Source of the DNA: Pyrenochaeta sp. MPI-SDFR-AT-0127
Lineage: Eukaryota > Ascomycota > Dothideomycetes > Pleosporales > Cucurbitariaceae
DNA: 64,000 nt
NCBI GenBank assembly: GCA_020747015.1
Contig: JAGTJM010000007.1
Coordinates: 620,001-684,000 of the forward strand
Direction: 5' to 3'
The notes beneath the pieces were generated by a model. It was not told the origin of the DNA, ran no database searches, and worked only from the letters and a program-made list of their open reading frames with translations. The translations under genes and the position numbers were made by a program. Positions 42,084 to 52,773 of the stretch are shown piece after piece; position 1 is the stretch's first letter; every line of letters begins with the position of its first letter.

Positions 42084-44074
42084 GAGAGGATATGGACCGG
42101 GTTATGCACCATATGCCGAAAGAGACTCGGCCACGCCTGGATGAAGTAAAAAGCTTCAAGTTTGAAGAAATCTACGAGTTCGTTCGGGAGCACCAAGAGC
42201 AGGAGGAAGGATTGAACGCCCTCAGCACCGATTACAGTGTGGTAAGCAGGATTCTGGCGAACAGAGATGCTGAATTTGTGGAAGAGCCACTCCCAGTATT
42301 TGACCAAGGGAAAGGGCTACCGAAGGCAATCGTGCCAGGCATCATCCAGTTGCCAGTAAAGGAAGCACCGAAGGTGGATCCCGCGGTGACCGATCTCATT
42401 CGGAGGTTCGATGGGTTGACGTTGACTGTGGAGCAATTTGACTACCTTGCAAACAGCAATCTGTCAATGCGCCGAATTCTGTCGAATCATGAAAACTATG
42501 CCAAAGCATATAAGCATCTGGTCTTGAGGAACAAGCAGCTATCGGAGCCTCTCCTTGAACGGAATGATGGGAGCTTTCAATCGATATACCCGCCAATCAT
42601 GAATGCCCAGTCAAACGTCGGGGGAGCTAGGAACCCTAACCAATCGACAGGCCCATGCAAGTGTTGCGGTGAGCTGGGGCACTTTATTTCGAAATGCCCT
42701 CACATCCAAATGCTCGTCGACAATGGATGGGTGCATACACGAATGGAGATGACAGATCGGGGTTATAAGCAAGCAAGGTACTACTTTGGTCCTTTCCCGA
42801 CTGACAAGTGGGGGATATTTCCTGGTGGAGGTATTGCTCCGAGGGCTTACGACGATGAAGTACGAGCCTGGATTTGGCAATCAATTAAAGAAAGGTTCAG
42901 TGTTTCCGATACTCAATTGAACAGCCACATTCGGACGGTTCTTCCGAGCTGGTTCGGCAGTGATGGAAAGCCGATCGCGTCCGCTCAAAAGCCAGAAAAC
43001 GGCGAAAGCCATACGGTGGAAGCGGACGAAGAGGGAGAAGCGCTTTCTCAGCAAACAATGGCGCTTTGGGCAGCTGCAATTTTCCTCGAAGGCGTTTCGC
43101 AGACTGGAGAAGTGTATAATGCCGAACCAGGATCATACGCGGTAGAAACACGAAGCAAAGGAGTCCGTAATGCTGCCGAGACTCATCGAAAAGCAAATCG
43201 CCCAACTGAGAAGAAGTCTCCAGTACCGAAAATGAAAAGTAGTCGGCTGCAAGATCAATTGATACCGACTGTTGAGGACAGAGAAGAGGACGAGATCCTT
43301 AGGCATCGCCCTATCGTGGAAATCTCAGACGAGCGAATGGAGGATGTGCAGGTAGACCCCTTGCGAGAGCCCTTCTCAACCCCTTCTACGCTAGCGAAGG
43401 ATTGTCAGAGTGAAACGAGTGATCATGAAGAGCCTTTGCGGTCTGCAATAAAGGTTCAGAAGAAAGCTCAGCCGATAGCCATACCCACGATGAAAGATGT
43501 GGCAGCACTAGCAAGGAATACGTCACCGACAGTGATCGCACAAGCTATGCTAAACCAAGAAGTGAGAGGACTCAGGCAAGTGGACCTACTGGCGACACCT
43601 GCGGTGGCAGCAGTGATCGCCAGGGCGATGGAGCTCGCTCGCAAGCCAACGGTGGAATTCAAGGAATCCGAGAAGGGGTCGGGGGAAACAATGAGTGTGG
43701 AAGAGCCAAAAGAGTCTCACTGTAAAGAGCTATTGCGAGAGGACATCGACCTTCAAAGAATGTTCGAATGGGGCTCACAGTCAAGCTCAGGTGAGACATG
43801 TATGATTGGGGAAAAAGGAGGGTATGCGGAAGTGATCACAAGAGAAGTCCTCGAACGACTCTGCCCCACGCTCAGTCGGAATCAACGAAAACTCTTCCGA
43901 GAGGCTGAAGCGAATGAAGTTCAAGACTTTCAGCATTATGAGATTGAGGATGAAGAGGACGGATACAACGAAGAGCGTTCGAAGGTCACTACGCGTCAAC
44001 GAAAGCAGGTGGAAAGAGGCAGAGGCCGAGCCACCAGGCGGATCTGGCCTGCGACAGCCGGCCTTTGCAGGTGA
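42077..44074 (+). pseudogene. Gag-like polyprotein fragment of an LTR-type retroelement
   Basis: The 665-codon frame has no good start codon (it opens at TTG, with a TGA about 70 nt upstream). It contains an N-terminal segment like retroelement capsid regions (DMDRVMHHMPKETRPRLDEV), one CX2CX4HX4C knuckle (CKCCGELGHFISKC) and a long charged C-terminal half with blocks such as IPTMKDVAALARNTSP. No protease, reverse transcriptase or integrase follows, and no flanking LTRs were seen. It could be the gag part of a truncated element or a gag-derived gene kept by the host. The length of the intact frame makes the second idea worth testing. Confidence 0.55.
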
Positions 44075-44703
44075 AGAAGCTGACAACTATATAATTATCT
44101 CAATCGGGTCCGAAAGAAGGCGAATGGGCACAAGAACAAGCGGGGGAATGGGGTTTTCGCAATGGATCCGAGTTGGGGAGACTGTACGAGAGACTGGCAG
44201 GATCAGGAATGGTGGAGGGGCATTCATGGATTGGAGTTCGTCCGAGGGATCAAGACATGCTGCTGCGCGTTATTAATAGTAGTGGTTTTGCAGTGCCAAG
44301 AAATATCCTACGGTTCGCTTGTGTTAACGGTTCATCCCATTTGTGGGCCAATCAGCGTCGAGCTCGAACTTCCGATGCCTGCTTCGCCTCGACTCATCAA
44401 TCCTCCACTATTAGGTCCTCATCGTCTAAGGTTCCCGTAAACGCTAGCGCATGTAGACGTGTCAAACCGTGTCAAAACCGCGTTTGGTCGCGTTTGGTCC
44501 TTGTACATCTGTGACTGTATATCGTCACAAAACAGACAAAAATCTGCTGTATATGAATTGCTCCAAGTGACCTGCACGACCGTGGGTGAACTGCTATAGC
44601 AGGGCTTGTGACAAAGTTGCGGGTATAACTCAGGTATGGCGTGGGGACACGTGGTTTATGACGCTGTGCTGAGCTGAGTGCACGGCCCCTTTTTGCGGAT
44701 TCC
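44075..44703. other. Region downstream of the gag-like ORF
   Basis: Short overlapping frames (for example 44173-44514) might be the degraded continuation of the polyprotein, but no protease motif is readable. Confidence 0.3.
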
Positions 44704-44775
44704 TGCAGACCGTCGCAGACCGCCGCAGACCACCGCAGACCACCGTAGACCACCGTAGACCACCGTAGACCACCG
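44704..44775. repeat. 10-bp tandem array upstream of the Cys-rich gene
   Basis: About seven head-to-tail copies of GCAGACCACC/GTAGACCACC lie 64 bp before the ATG at 44839. The position suggests a promoter element, but there is no direct evidence. Confidence 0.75.
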
Positions 44776-44838
44776 TCTCTTGGCCCAACCGCAATTCGGC
44801 ATAACTCTTACGGCTCTATTTTCGCTTTTGTTCCCATA

Positions 44839-46365
44839 ATGGGCGTTTGCAAGAGTTGCCACGCTGGCCGAGAAGCTGGGCGAGACAAGAAATCGTGCCA
44901 GCCATGCATAAATCGTTATCAGATACGGAAGCACAATCGCGACCGTGGGAAGGAGACAAACCCTCAACAGCGCTGTAGTCGCTGTCGGTCGAGTGGGAAC
45001 CTGGACGCTGCAGCATCGCGCTGTAGACACTGCCAACAATATGATAAAACCCATAAGAACAATCGCACGTCGAAGTCGCCGGTCTCTCTTTCAGTCGATC
45101 AAGCTACTATAGCCAGTAAACCGCCATGGGACACAATAATCTGGACTACAGCACCAGCTGAACATGCTGTTATAGAGAACCCTACCGTCGCAATTGAAGT
45201 GACAGATGGGAGTCTAGCCGTCCTTGAGCGAAATCCTTGGCTAGCCAAAGCTCGTGATCTTGACGTTGACCTCGGCGACACCATTGTTGCAAAGTCCACC
45301 GAGAGCATGGTCCTGCATCAGGGCCTGGCCACGGTGCTTTATGCTGGTACTCTGGGCCTCGATATTCATGTAGACACCTGGTCATGGCTAGCGAACAATC
45401 TCAAGCATCGGCTCCTGCCTGCGTGGCTTGATACGACATTCGGTCCAAACAGAAGCATTGTTATCTTCCTGCATTGGACGTCTACCCACGAGCCTCAGGA
45501 CCTGACTTTCCAGCATACTTATGAAGCTATACGAAATTTGAGGATCCACTATTCAGGTCGTATACGGCCATACCCAAGCCAGAGCGAATTATGGCAGGAC
45601 AGACTAAAAGTGGGGGATATTCGAGCACTGGATGAGATCGCTTCAAGAGCCCCAGCCGAGTTTTCTCATCGTCCAAAGACATGCTTTGGGCTTGGAGAAT
45701 GTACTTTAAAGGATCAGCCAAAGACCGTTCACAAACGAACCCACAGCAGCTGCGGAAAGCACGTATAGACAGTGGACAGAGGCAAGCAGACCAATCGACT
45801 GTGCTGTACAGGCCATGCATCTAAGACTTCGACGCAGCGGAACAAAGCCAAGATATACACCATAGGCCCGCAATGGTTCCATCAAGAGTACGTGCCAAGT
45901 CTAATCGACTTCGGTGAGCTTCGTGTCATTATTATCACAGAGCCTTCTGCCACCGGTATACGGGGTCGGTCTGGACGGGTCAAGTATATTCTGCGGACAC
46001 GGTTAGATCCCGAGAGCGAGCTGTTGCACGCACTGCCCGTACAGCCTAGCGACTTCCAAGTGCATGGCACTTCCCTGGACAGAGAGCAACTTGAAAGTAT
46101 TTGTCTATACTTTTATGAGAATTTACGATCTCGCCCTGATGCTCTCGATCATTACGAGTCATTAGAGGTCAGCGGTCGTGTCGATGTTGGCGTCATCGAA
46201 GACCAGTATGGAGAGAAACACTTTTTCGTGAACGAGATTACGAGGGGATATGGCGCTCATTTATTTTCACACGTTCTGCTCCCAGAGCCGAAGACTGAAA
46301 TATGCGAGGCATGTGCGGTCGCATTTAAGGAGTATGTAACAACAGGAATGCCTAACGTACATTAA
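44839..46365 (+). pseudogene. Cys-rich zinc-binding plus ATP-grasp-like protein, one in-frame TAG
   Basis: Two frames in the same phase, 44839-45765 and 45769-46365, are separated only by TAG at 45766-45768; together they would make about 508 residues. The N-terminus has four CXXC pairs (CKSC 4-7, CQPC 20-23, CSRC 46-49, CRHC 62-65), probably two zinc-binding knuckles. The middle (FLHWTSTHEPQDL, RIRPYPSQSELW) and the end (GRVDVGVIED, HFFVNEITRGYG) recall ATP-grasp ligases, where an Asp and an Asn-Glu pair bind metal-ATP; this likeness is my reading, not proven. The last CEAC adds another Cys pair. The stop could be CAG to TAG decay, readthrough or an unrecognised intron. Confidence 0.5.
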
Positions 46366-46646
46366 GTCGAAGCAGACTTCTCAATAAATAAATAAACAAG
46401 CTATATTGTTATCTATTCATTGTTAAGCCCTAATATTGTTATCGATTATTAGCTTATCAATAATTAATAATATAAGCCTGGGGGATAAATACCTCGTCGC
46501 CGCTACCAGAGATATCCATAATGTCGTCACCTACTGCCACATAGAGCTTCCTGATCAAGTCATTTTGCACCCAGTAGATCAAGGCTTCATCAACGAGCGT
46601 GTCAATTCTATGCCAAATAGGCTGAGAGATTGCATTGAAATGGATG

Positions 46647-47120
46647 GTCAAATGACTGGGTGGTGACCTGGCACGCCTGGGCTCGTGGGCGCTCTATCTT
46701 GACAGCTACTGTTGACAGGTCTAGAAAGTACGGTGATATCTGATCGGAGAGACCGAAATTCTAGACTTTCGGTGAGACCGAGAATCGGATTGACCGTCGG
46801 CCAGACCGAAGAGCTGAAGTAGAGGCCGTAGATATAAAGACTAGGCTGCGCTTTGAAGAAAGAGAGAGAAAAAACTCAAAATAGAGATAATTCCAAGCCT
46901 ATTGAGAATTGCATCACATGTGCCACGTATTTGAGTACTCATACCAATAGCTACAACACCAAAAAAACGATAGATATAGCTGCCTGTAACCAATCTACAG
47001 CCTCACGTCAAAATCAGCTTGAAAAATGCTCGAACGTCCTCCTCTCCATAGTAATTTGTATGTGTTGGGGGACGCCAAGGCATCCGCGGTGCGGGGTTTT
47101 TTGTCACCCGCGTGCGTGGG
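46647..47120 (+). repeat. REP-A copy 3, split by a solo LTR
   Basis: The REP-A sequence runs 46647-46709 and resumes at 46950-47120. The interruption is the solo LTR 46710-46949 with its GCTAC duplication. Without the insert the copy is about 229 bp, like copy 1. It ends at GTGCGTGGG and, like copy 1, lacks the LINE-like tail. Confidence 0.8.
46710..46949 (+). mobile_element. Solo LTR (240 bp), copy 1
   Basis: It begins TGTTGACAGG and ends ACCAATA, a near-inverse of TGTTG in which the expected CAACA has become CAATA. It has a TATAAAG box near 46835 and is flanked by the 5-bp duplication GCTAC (46705-46709, 46950-46954). The same sequence at 61481-61723 has its own duplication. Five-base duplications and TG starts are typical of copia/gypsy LTRs left by recombination. 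Confidence 0.82.
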
Positions 47121-47565
47121 GGATTACCAAAGATACATGCATACTTTGCCAAATTGAGAAAATTCTATCCGGCGCCATTATTAGACGACATTAGTCTCCA
47201 GCCGAAGAACGAGATTTCTCATCTACACGGGAAACATGAGTCATAAGCGTGAATTGTTTGCTTACTGCATTAGGAAAAATATATCCGGTCATTATCAGCG
47301 TTAGCAGGCCTAAGTTTTGCTAACCTCGGAACTAGAGCTCTCTTGAGTGCTCGATTTCACAAGACACAAGATGCATTAGACACGTGAAATAATGACATAT
47401 AATTCGATGCAAGACCTATCTAAAGCCAGGAGCTACCTCAAGTTCAGACTCTGAGTTTGTCCAACTTGAACCCTTGATTTCCGATCAGAAAGATCGTCTT
47501 GCTTTCCCGCTGCACCCTCTGCCGCCTCACTGTTGTAAGAAATTGAACAACAGAAACCTGCCACG
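47121..47565. other. Region upstream of the P450 gene
   Basis: No gene recognised. It should contain the P450 promoter; no clear TATA or factor site can be singled out. Confidence 0.4.
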
Positions 47566-49312
47566 ATGGACTTCAAAAGGATGGGATATTTGGAGAGTGC
47601 GGCGTACCTCATCCCATTGGTAATTTTTACGTTTCTCGCAATCAACGCAGGACTTCGCCTATTTGCAGGTATGTACACTACCCAAGCTGCTCAGGTCTCG
47701 CTTCAATTGTAGAGGTGAGGCTAACCGAGCTTTTTAGAGTGGAGATTTTCTCGCGAGCACCAATGTCGCAAGCCACGAGTGGCATCTTCTGGATTCCTTG
47801 GTGTTGGCAGAGTAGCCTCTCTGCTGTCAGCAATGAAGAAATGCGAGTCCTTGGAGCTTATGCGAAGCTGGCACCACCAGAATGGCCCCACCTTCAGGAC
47901 ATCACTGGGCCGCACTGTCATCATTACCATCGAGCCCAAGAACGTCCAAGCCATCCTTGCACTCAAGTTTAAAGACTTTGATCTGGGCTGTCGCAACAAG
48001 GCAATGTCGCCACTTCTTGGACAGGGCATCTTTGCGAGTGATGGTCAGCTATGGGAACACTCAAGGGCTCTCGTGCGGCCAAATTTTGTCCGGAATCAAG
48101 TCGCTGACATCGGTGTCTACAAGAAACATGTCTCTAACCTTGTTAACAATATACCCCTTGATGGGTCGACCGTGGACCTGCAAGAATTATTTTTTCAGAT
48201 GGTAAGGCCGGCAACCCGTCCCTTAGGGATGAGTTGTTCATGCTAATCAAACTACGGAGCAGACTATCGACTCTGCCACCGAATTTCTCTTCGGAGAGTC
48301 TATTGACTCCCTCGGTGCCGGAGATAAGCAGCCATCCTTCGCAAAAAACTTCAACACGTCTCAGGACGGATTGGCTATTCGTTCTAGACTCGGGCCTCTG
48401 ATGATCTTTCATCGAGATAGGGCGTTCTCAAAGGCGACAGTCGAAGCCCGTCGCTTCGTCGATCAATTCGTTCAGAAGGCTCTGGACTATCGAGCTGCAT
48501 ATGTTGATGGTAAAGACACTGCCAAGGCTCCGGAGCAGCGATACGTCTTTATCTATGAGCTGTCCAAGCAAACTGCGGACCGGACAGAGTTGACCGATCA
48601 ACTCTTGAATATCCTGCTGGCTGGACGAGACACTACCGCGAGTCTTCTGAGCATCACCTTTTTCATCTTGGCTAGGCGACCTGATATTTGGAACAGGCTG
48701 AGAGATGAAGTGCTGAAGGTCCAGGAAGAAAGGCCATCCTTTGAAGACTTAAAGTCAATGACCTATCTTACTTGGGTCCTCAACGAAAGTAAGTCTCTAT
48801 CCCTCCCCGACCCACAGAGAAAAATGCGCGTGGATACAGGACATGCAAAGAAGAAAATAGTGGAATGATACCGAGGCTAAAATTTATCGACAGCCTTGAG
48901 ATTGTATCCCGCTGTGCCAGTCAACGCGCGGACGGCGAACAAAGACACCTATCTCCCAGTTGGCGGTGGTCCAGACGGCACAGACCCCATTTTTGTTCCT
49001 AAGGGACAGGAGGTGGTGTACAGCGTGTACAGCATGCATCGTCTGCCGGCTGTATTCGGACAGGACGCAACAGAATATCGTCCGGAAAGATGGGCCAGTC
49101 TGAAGCCGGGATGGGCTTATATCCCATTCAATGGCGGGCCAAGGATCTGCCCGGGCCAGCAGTTTGCCTTGACAGAAGCCAGCTATACCGTTATGCGTAT
49201 TCTTCGACGATTCAAGAGTATTGAATGTCGAGACGGGCAGCCTTTCAAGGAGGCCCTGACGCTGACTCTGGCGAGCAAGAATGGGACGAAGGTGTGTCTG
49301 ACGCCAGCATAG
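47566..49312 (+). CDS. Cytochrome P450, CYP52-like
   Basis: Exons 47566-47668, 47738-48201, 48263-48788 and 48894-49312 give 503 aa with matching phases. This is a membrane-anchored haem monooxygenase; CYP52-type enzymes hydroxylate alkanes and fatty acids. An N-terminal anchor (YLIPLVIFTFLAINAGL) is present, then the I-helix oxygen-binding motif (LAGRDTTAS), the ExxR motif (ETLR) restored exactly by the third splice, and the haem loop FNGGPRICPGQQF with its Cys ligand. All key residues are present and no stop interrupts the spliced frame. The conserved PERW segment follows ExxR as expected. It lies upstream of, and on the same strand as, an unusual transcription factor gene. The substrate cannot be told from sequence alone. 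Confidence 0.88.
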
Positions 49313-49937
49313 GACAAGACATGTACCTCAGGCTGGACGTAAGGAAGGGATCTTGGCTACGAAATTTCCATAGTCATCCTATTTTAAATCATGATCAGAT
49401 TACTAGTGGAGGCGGTGAATGAACATTTGATCATGCCGAAGCGAATGGGAAGCGGCTGCACGAGAAAGATGACGGAGATCTTAGATCGGCGCCCAGTGGT
49501 AAAATCATGGATGGGGCAACATCCGAGCAGGTCTGGCTCTCCCCAATAGTCAGCGAACCAATCTCAACTGGTGTAACCGGACCCTTTTTTCCATATCCGG
49601 TTAGACCTGACATTTTGTGAGGATAAGCCCAACCAACCAGGATTAAGAAGATGACCAGGTAAGACACCAGGCAACAGGTATTGGCGTTGAAACTGCGGGG
49701 ACCTAAATGCGGGGATGCTGGATTTCAGAGACTAGGAACCTGGGTCCTGGGGCAAGATGACTCGCATGCTCTCGTTCTCGTGACTCGCAAGCAATGATCT
49801 GCCAACCTCTCATGCTCCCCACCCTGACCACATAGCTCCTGTACGTAGCTGCCTCGTAGATAGCTTCCACAAGAGCAAGCCACAACAGTTGCACACCACA
49901 TGCGTATTAGCGCCGTGTTGTGAGAGATTCTTAGTGA
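49313..49937. other. Intergenic region between the P450 and the regulator
   Basis: Contains the P450 3' end and the regulator's promoter. No repeat or coding frame is recognised. Confidence 0.4.
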
Positions 49938-51488
49938 ATGAAACTACGCACTTCTCCCATTCACACAGTACCACTATACTCGTCAGCCACCATGACACCG
50001 AAGGCCTGCGACCATTGCTATCAGAGTAAAGAGAAGTGCTCTTTCGCCCCTGAGGCGGAGGCATGCACACGGTGCCAGCATCTGGGAACTGTATGTTGTA
50101 CGTCTCGCAAAAAGAAGCGGAAGGGTCGCCGGCCAGTTTTGAAGTCCTTTGGTCACGGCAGTCTACAGATCTGGGAGCTGGGACGAGACGACGAGGCGGA
50201 CGCGAACAACGCCAAACCAGGGGCTTCTACTCTCGATCGCCGTTCTGGCCGGGCCGACATCGGTCTTGACAATACGTCGTTACCTGCAAAACAGGGGGAG
50301 AGCAGCAAGAACATGGCATTAAGTGGGTTTCTGGCGCAGCACAGGCTCTTGTTGGTGCGGTATGACATCATGGAGAGCGTCTGCCCCATGTTGGCCTTGC
50401 ACTTAAAAACAAAAGCAAGTGACAACATCGTCCAAACAATCACGACACGTTCTCCAACAGCGGCAATGGACTTTAACAAGAATTTTTTCGACTGGGTCAA
50501 CGATGCCTCTGTCCTCAATAACAAAGACGGCCTCTATTCCTCGCTTGCGAAACGCGAGGCCTTCAGCAACTCCCAAGCCTCTGTTCCAGCTCCGGCCTTC
50601 TCCATTCCACCCTCGCTTCTAACTCAATCCTCCATCGAGCGATATGGCCAGGTCACGCCGCCAAGAGACCTCTCCCCTGCTGAGCTGCGGCGCGATTCCT
50701 TCCTCGAGGACTCCCTTCCGGTCGAGCAGCTGCAGAACAAGCCGCAGTGGCTAGATGACCGAAACGTGCAGGCTCTCCGGTACTATCAGCCGCAGCAACC
50801 AGACCCGCAACAGCACTCACACCAGGATTCACCAGATTGGGCTTCCAAACGCCGCTGCACCTCAAATCCAGCTCCAATCAATCGGAGCCCATCCCCTCCC
50901 CTGTCATCTCAACAGATGGACGGTCCCAGCCCACAACCGCCGAAGCGCAAGCGTGGCCGACCGAAGTCGCAGCCCCAGGTGGTTGAAGCCTGCACTGCTG
51001 ACGGCTTCTCGTTTCAGGTGTCAGCAGCTCGCCAATCCTACCTCGAGAAGAACCGCGTCGCAGCACGCAAGTGCCGTATGCGCAAGCAGGAGTACATCAA
51101 CGGGCTCGAAGGCCGCGCTCGGGAGTACTCAAACAAGAACAAGTTACTCAGGGAGAACGTCGCCCTACTGCGCAAAGAGGCGCTGGAGCTGAAGAGCGAA
51201 GTTCTGCGGCACGCCGGATGTGGATCCTGGCCCATTGAGGAGTACCTTGCGCAATGCGTAGACGACCTACTCGGTACTAAGGCAGCTGCGAGCATGCCCG
51301 GATCAGGAAAAGGAAGCCAGACGCACAGCCTAGCGATCAGCAGGATGAGGCCGAGTAAACTCCTGCGCGTGCCGAGTGCAGACTTGCCATCGAACCGGAT
51401 GACCAGCGAGTCTCAGCATCAGGAAGATCACAGCGGACTCGATCTGCTTGAGGACATCGATGGCAAGATAGAGAGCCCGAATATCTGA
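49938..51488 (+). CDS. Chimeric Zn2Cys6 / AT-hook / bZIP transcription factor
   Basis: An intronless 516-codon frame combines DNA-binding domains normally found in separate proteins. A complete Zn2Cys6 cluster occupies residues 24-53 (CDHC, six residues, C, eight, CTRC, six, C), followed by the usual basic linker (RKKKRKGRRP). An AT-hook-like KRKRGRPK lies near 336. A full bZIP of the Atf/Aft1 type begins near 370: basic region EKNRVAARKCRMRKQEYINGL, then a leucine zipper (REYSNKNKLLRENVALLRKE). It extends to an HAGC...EEYLAQC tail typical of Atf-like proteins. The middle (about 60-330) is Ser/Pro/Gln-rich. The in-frame ATG at 49992 is an alternative start just before the zinc cluster. It may arise from fusion of two regulator genes. 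It sits 0.6 kb after the P450 gene. Confidence 0.82.
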   Translation: MKLRTSPIHTVPLYSSATMTPKACDHCYQSKEKCSFAPEAEACTRCQHLGTVCCTSRKKKRKGRRPVLKSFGHGSLQIWELGRDDEADANNAKPGASTLDRRSGRADIGLDNTSLPAKQGESSKNMALSGFLAQHRLLLVRYDIMESVCPMLALHLKTKASDNIVQTITTRSPTAAMDFNKNFFDWVNDASVLNNKDGLYSSLAKREAFSNSQASVPAPAFSIPPSLLTQSSIERYGQVTPPRDLSPAELRRDSFLEDSLPVEQLQNKPQWLDDRNVQALRYYQPQQPDPQQHSHQDSPDWASKRRCTSNPAPINRSPSPPLSSQQMDGPSPQPPKRKRGRPKSQPQVVEACTADGFSFQVSAARQSYLEKNRVAARKCRMRKQEYINGLEGRAREYSNKNKLLRENVALLRKEALELKSEVLRHAGCGSWPIEEYLAQCVDDLLGTKAAASMPGSGKGSQTHSLAISRMRPSKLLRVPSADLPSNRMTSESQHQEDHSGLDLLEDIDGKIESPNI

Positions 51489-51594
51489 GCTAGGAACTTC
51501 CACAATATGAATCAATGGCGTAGATCACTTCTCGACACTATACCTGGATGTTTGGCGTTACGAATGGGGCGTAGATCTGTCAGACTTTAATGAA

Positions 51595-51745
51595 TGTTGT
51601 GGGCAGAGTGGATTATGATTGTCATTGTGTTCTGTCTGCTGCTTTTTTCTATAGCTCCTCTGCTTCCGGAGGTTCCGTAGATCGCAATAGTTATCGGTCC
51701 TACTATTTATCGCTCTTTCCTTGTATTTGACAATCTGACAAGATC
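51595..51745. repeat. Possible solo LTR, second family, copy 2
   Basis: Starts TGTTGTGGGC and shares the middle blocks CTCCTCTGCTTCCGGAGGTT and ATCGGTCCTACTATTTATCG with 31408-31567. The right end is not clean. Confidence 0.45.
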
Positions 51746-51983
51746 ATTCTCTCATCTTTCAACGATTGTATGATATCCGCCATTTTTGGGCATTTGGCGT
51801 TCATCCACTAGTGCGCCTAGCGATGCAAGGCTGGCTGAAAGCACCCAGTGGAACGTGTGAACAAAAAAGGGGCTGACACGACTAGTAGGGCTTCTTCCTT
51901 TTGACACCTACGACAAAAGGGAAGTCGGGACAGCATATCTGTCTTATGCTAAGCATGTTGCCGATTTCATTGGAACCTATAGA

Positions 51984-52144
51984 CCAACGACAGGGTGTCT
52001 GGTGCAGCTGCGCACCGAGAAAATCGGGCTGAACGACTTTCTCTTCAGCCGAAGAGCGTCAGGCGTCACCAGCTCCCGCTGCGAGTGCGAAGAGAGGCCG
52101 CAGACCGTCGCTCACGTCCTCCTTCGCTGCAGGACACACAAGGA
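51984..52144 (+). mobile_element. Fragment of the intact LINE family (ORF2 C-terminus)
   Basis: Nearly identical to about 9915-10078 of the full-length LINE, coding LRTEKIGLNDFLFSR and CECEERPQTVAHVLLRC. It ends abruptly at 52144, where a hAT-like terminus CAGTGATGG begins, so it was interrupted there. Confidence 0.85.
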
Positions 52145-52260
52145 CAGTGATGGATATAAACCGTATCCGTTTCAGTCCGTTTCATTAAAACATAAACGGT
52201 TGGCCGTTTCGTTTCAGTGAAACGATTGGCTGTTTAGATTCATCCCGTTTCATATGTTTC
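52145..52260 (+). mobile_element. hAT-like terminus
   Basis: Begins CAGTGATGGATATAAACCG and contains repeated CCGTTTC/GTTTCAGT motifs in both orientations, like hAT subterminal repeats. The other end was not found. The target, seen from the LINE sequence, was ...CACAAGGA. Confidence 0.5.
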
Positions 52261-52773
52261 AGATTTAGCCTATCGCAGTTCAGCCTGAAGCCGAAGGGCT
52301 TGAACATCAAAAGCTTTGGAAGCCAATAGATCACTAGCCAGCTACTATTGTGCAAACAGACTTACCTTAACGTCCTAGATAAGTCGAATTTAGAAGTTTC
52401 GATGACTCATTACTATGCATTCATTATCCTATCTTAACTCACAATTCGATTCTCGATATATTCTGCCAACCCCAGATAGACATCCCACTACCTTAACATA
52501 ACTAATGACTGATAACCTCTTTAGTGATGACTTAGACCACTGTACTTCAGTCTCCAACTTCAACCCATCTCAAAACGGTGCTTGTAGGCGACTTCTCAAC
52601 CTTTGCCACACCCTCAGTTCCCGACATACGAGTCCAACTTCCTACTGACACACGAGTCTCACACCTGACCTCTCCATTTACGCCCCTCAAACGCTCCATC
52701 ATATTCAGTATATCTCCAATGGCCGCTACCCCGCTCGCTCGCCTCTATCCTCTATATAGAACCCTAGATTAGC

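Noticed and set aside
42077..44074. Complete LTR retrotransposon
   Set aside because: No protease, reverse transcriptase, integrase or flanking LTR pair could be found.
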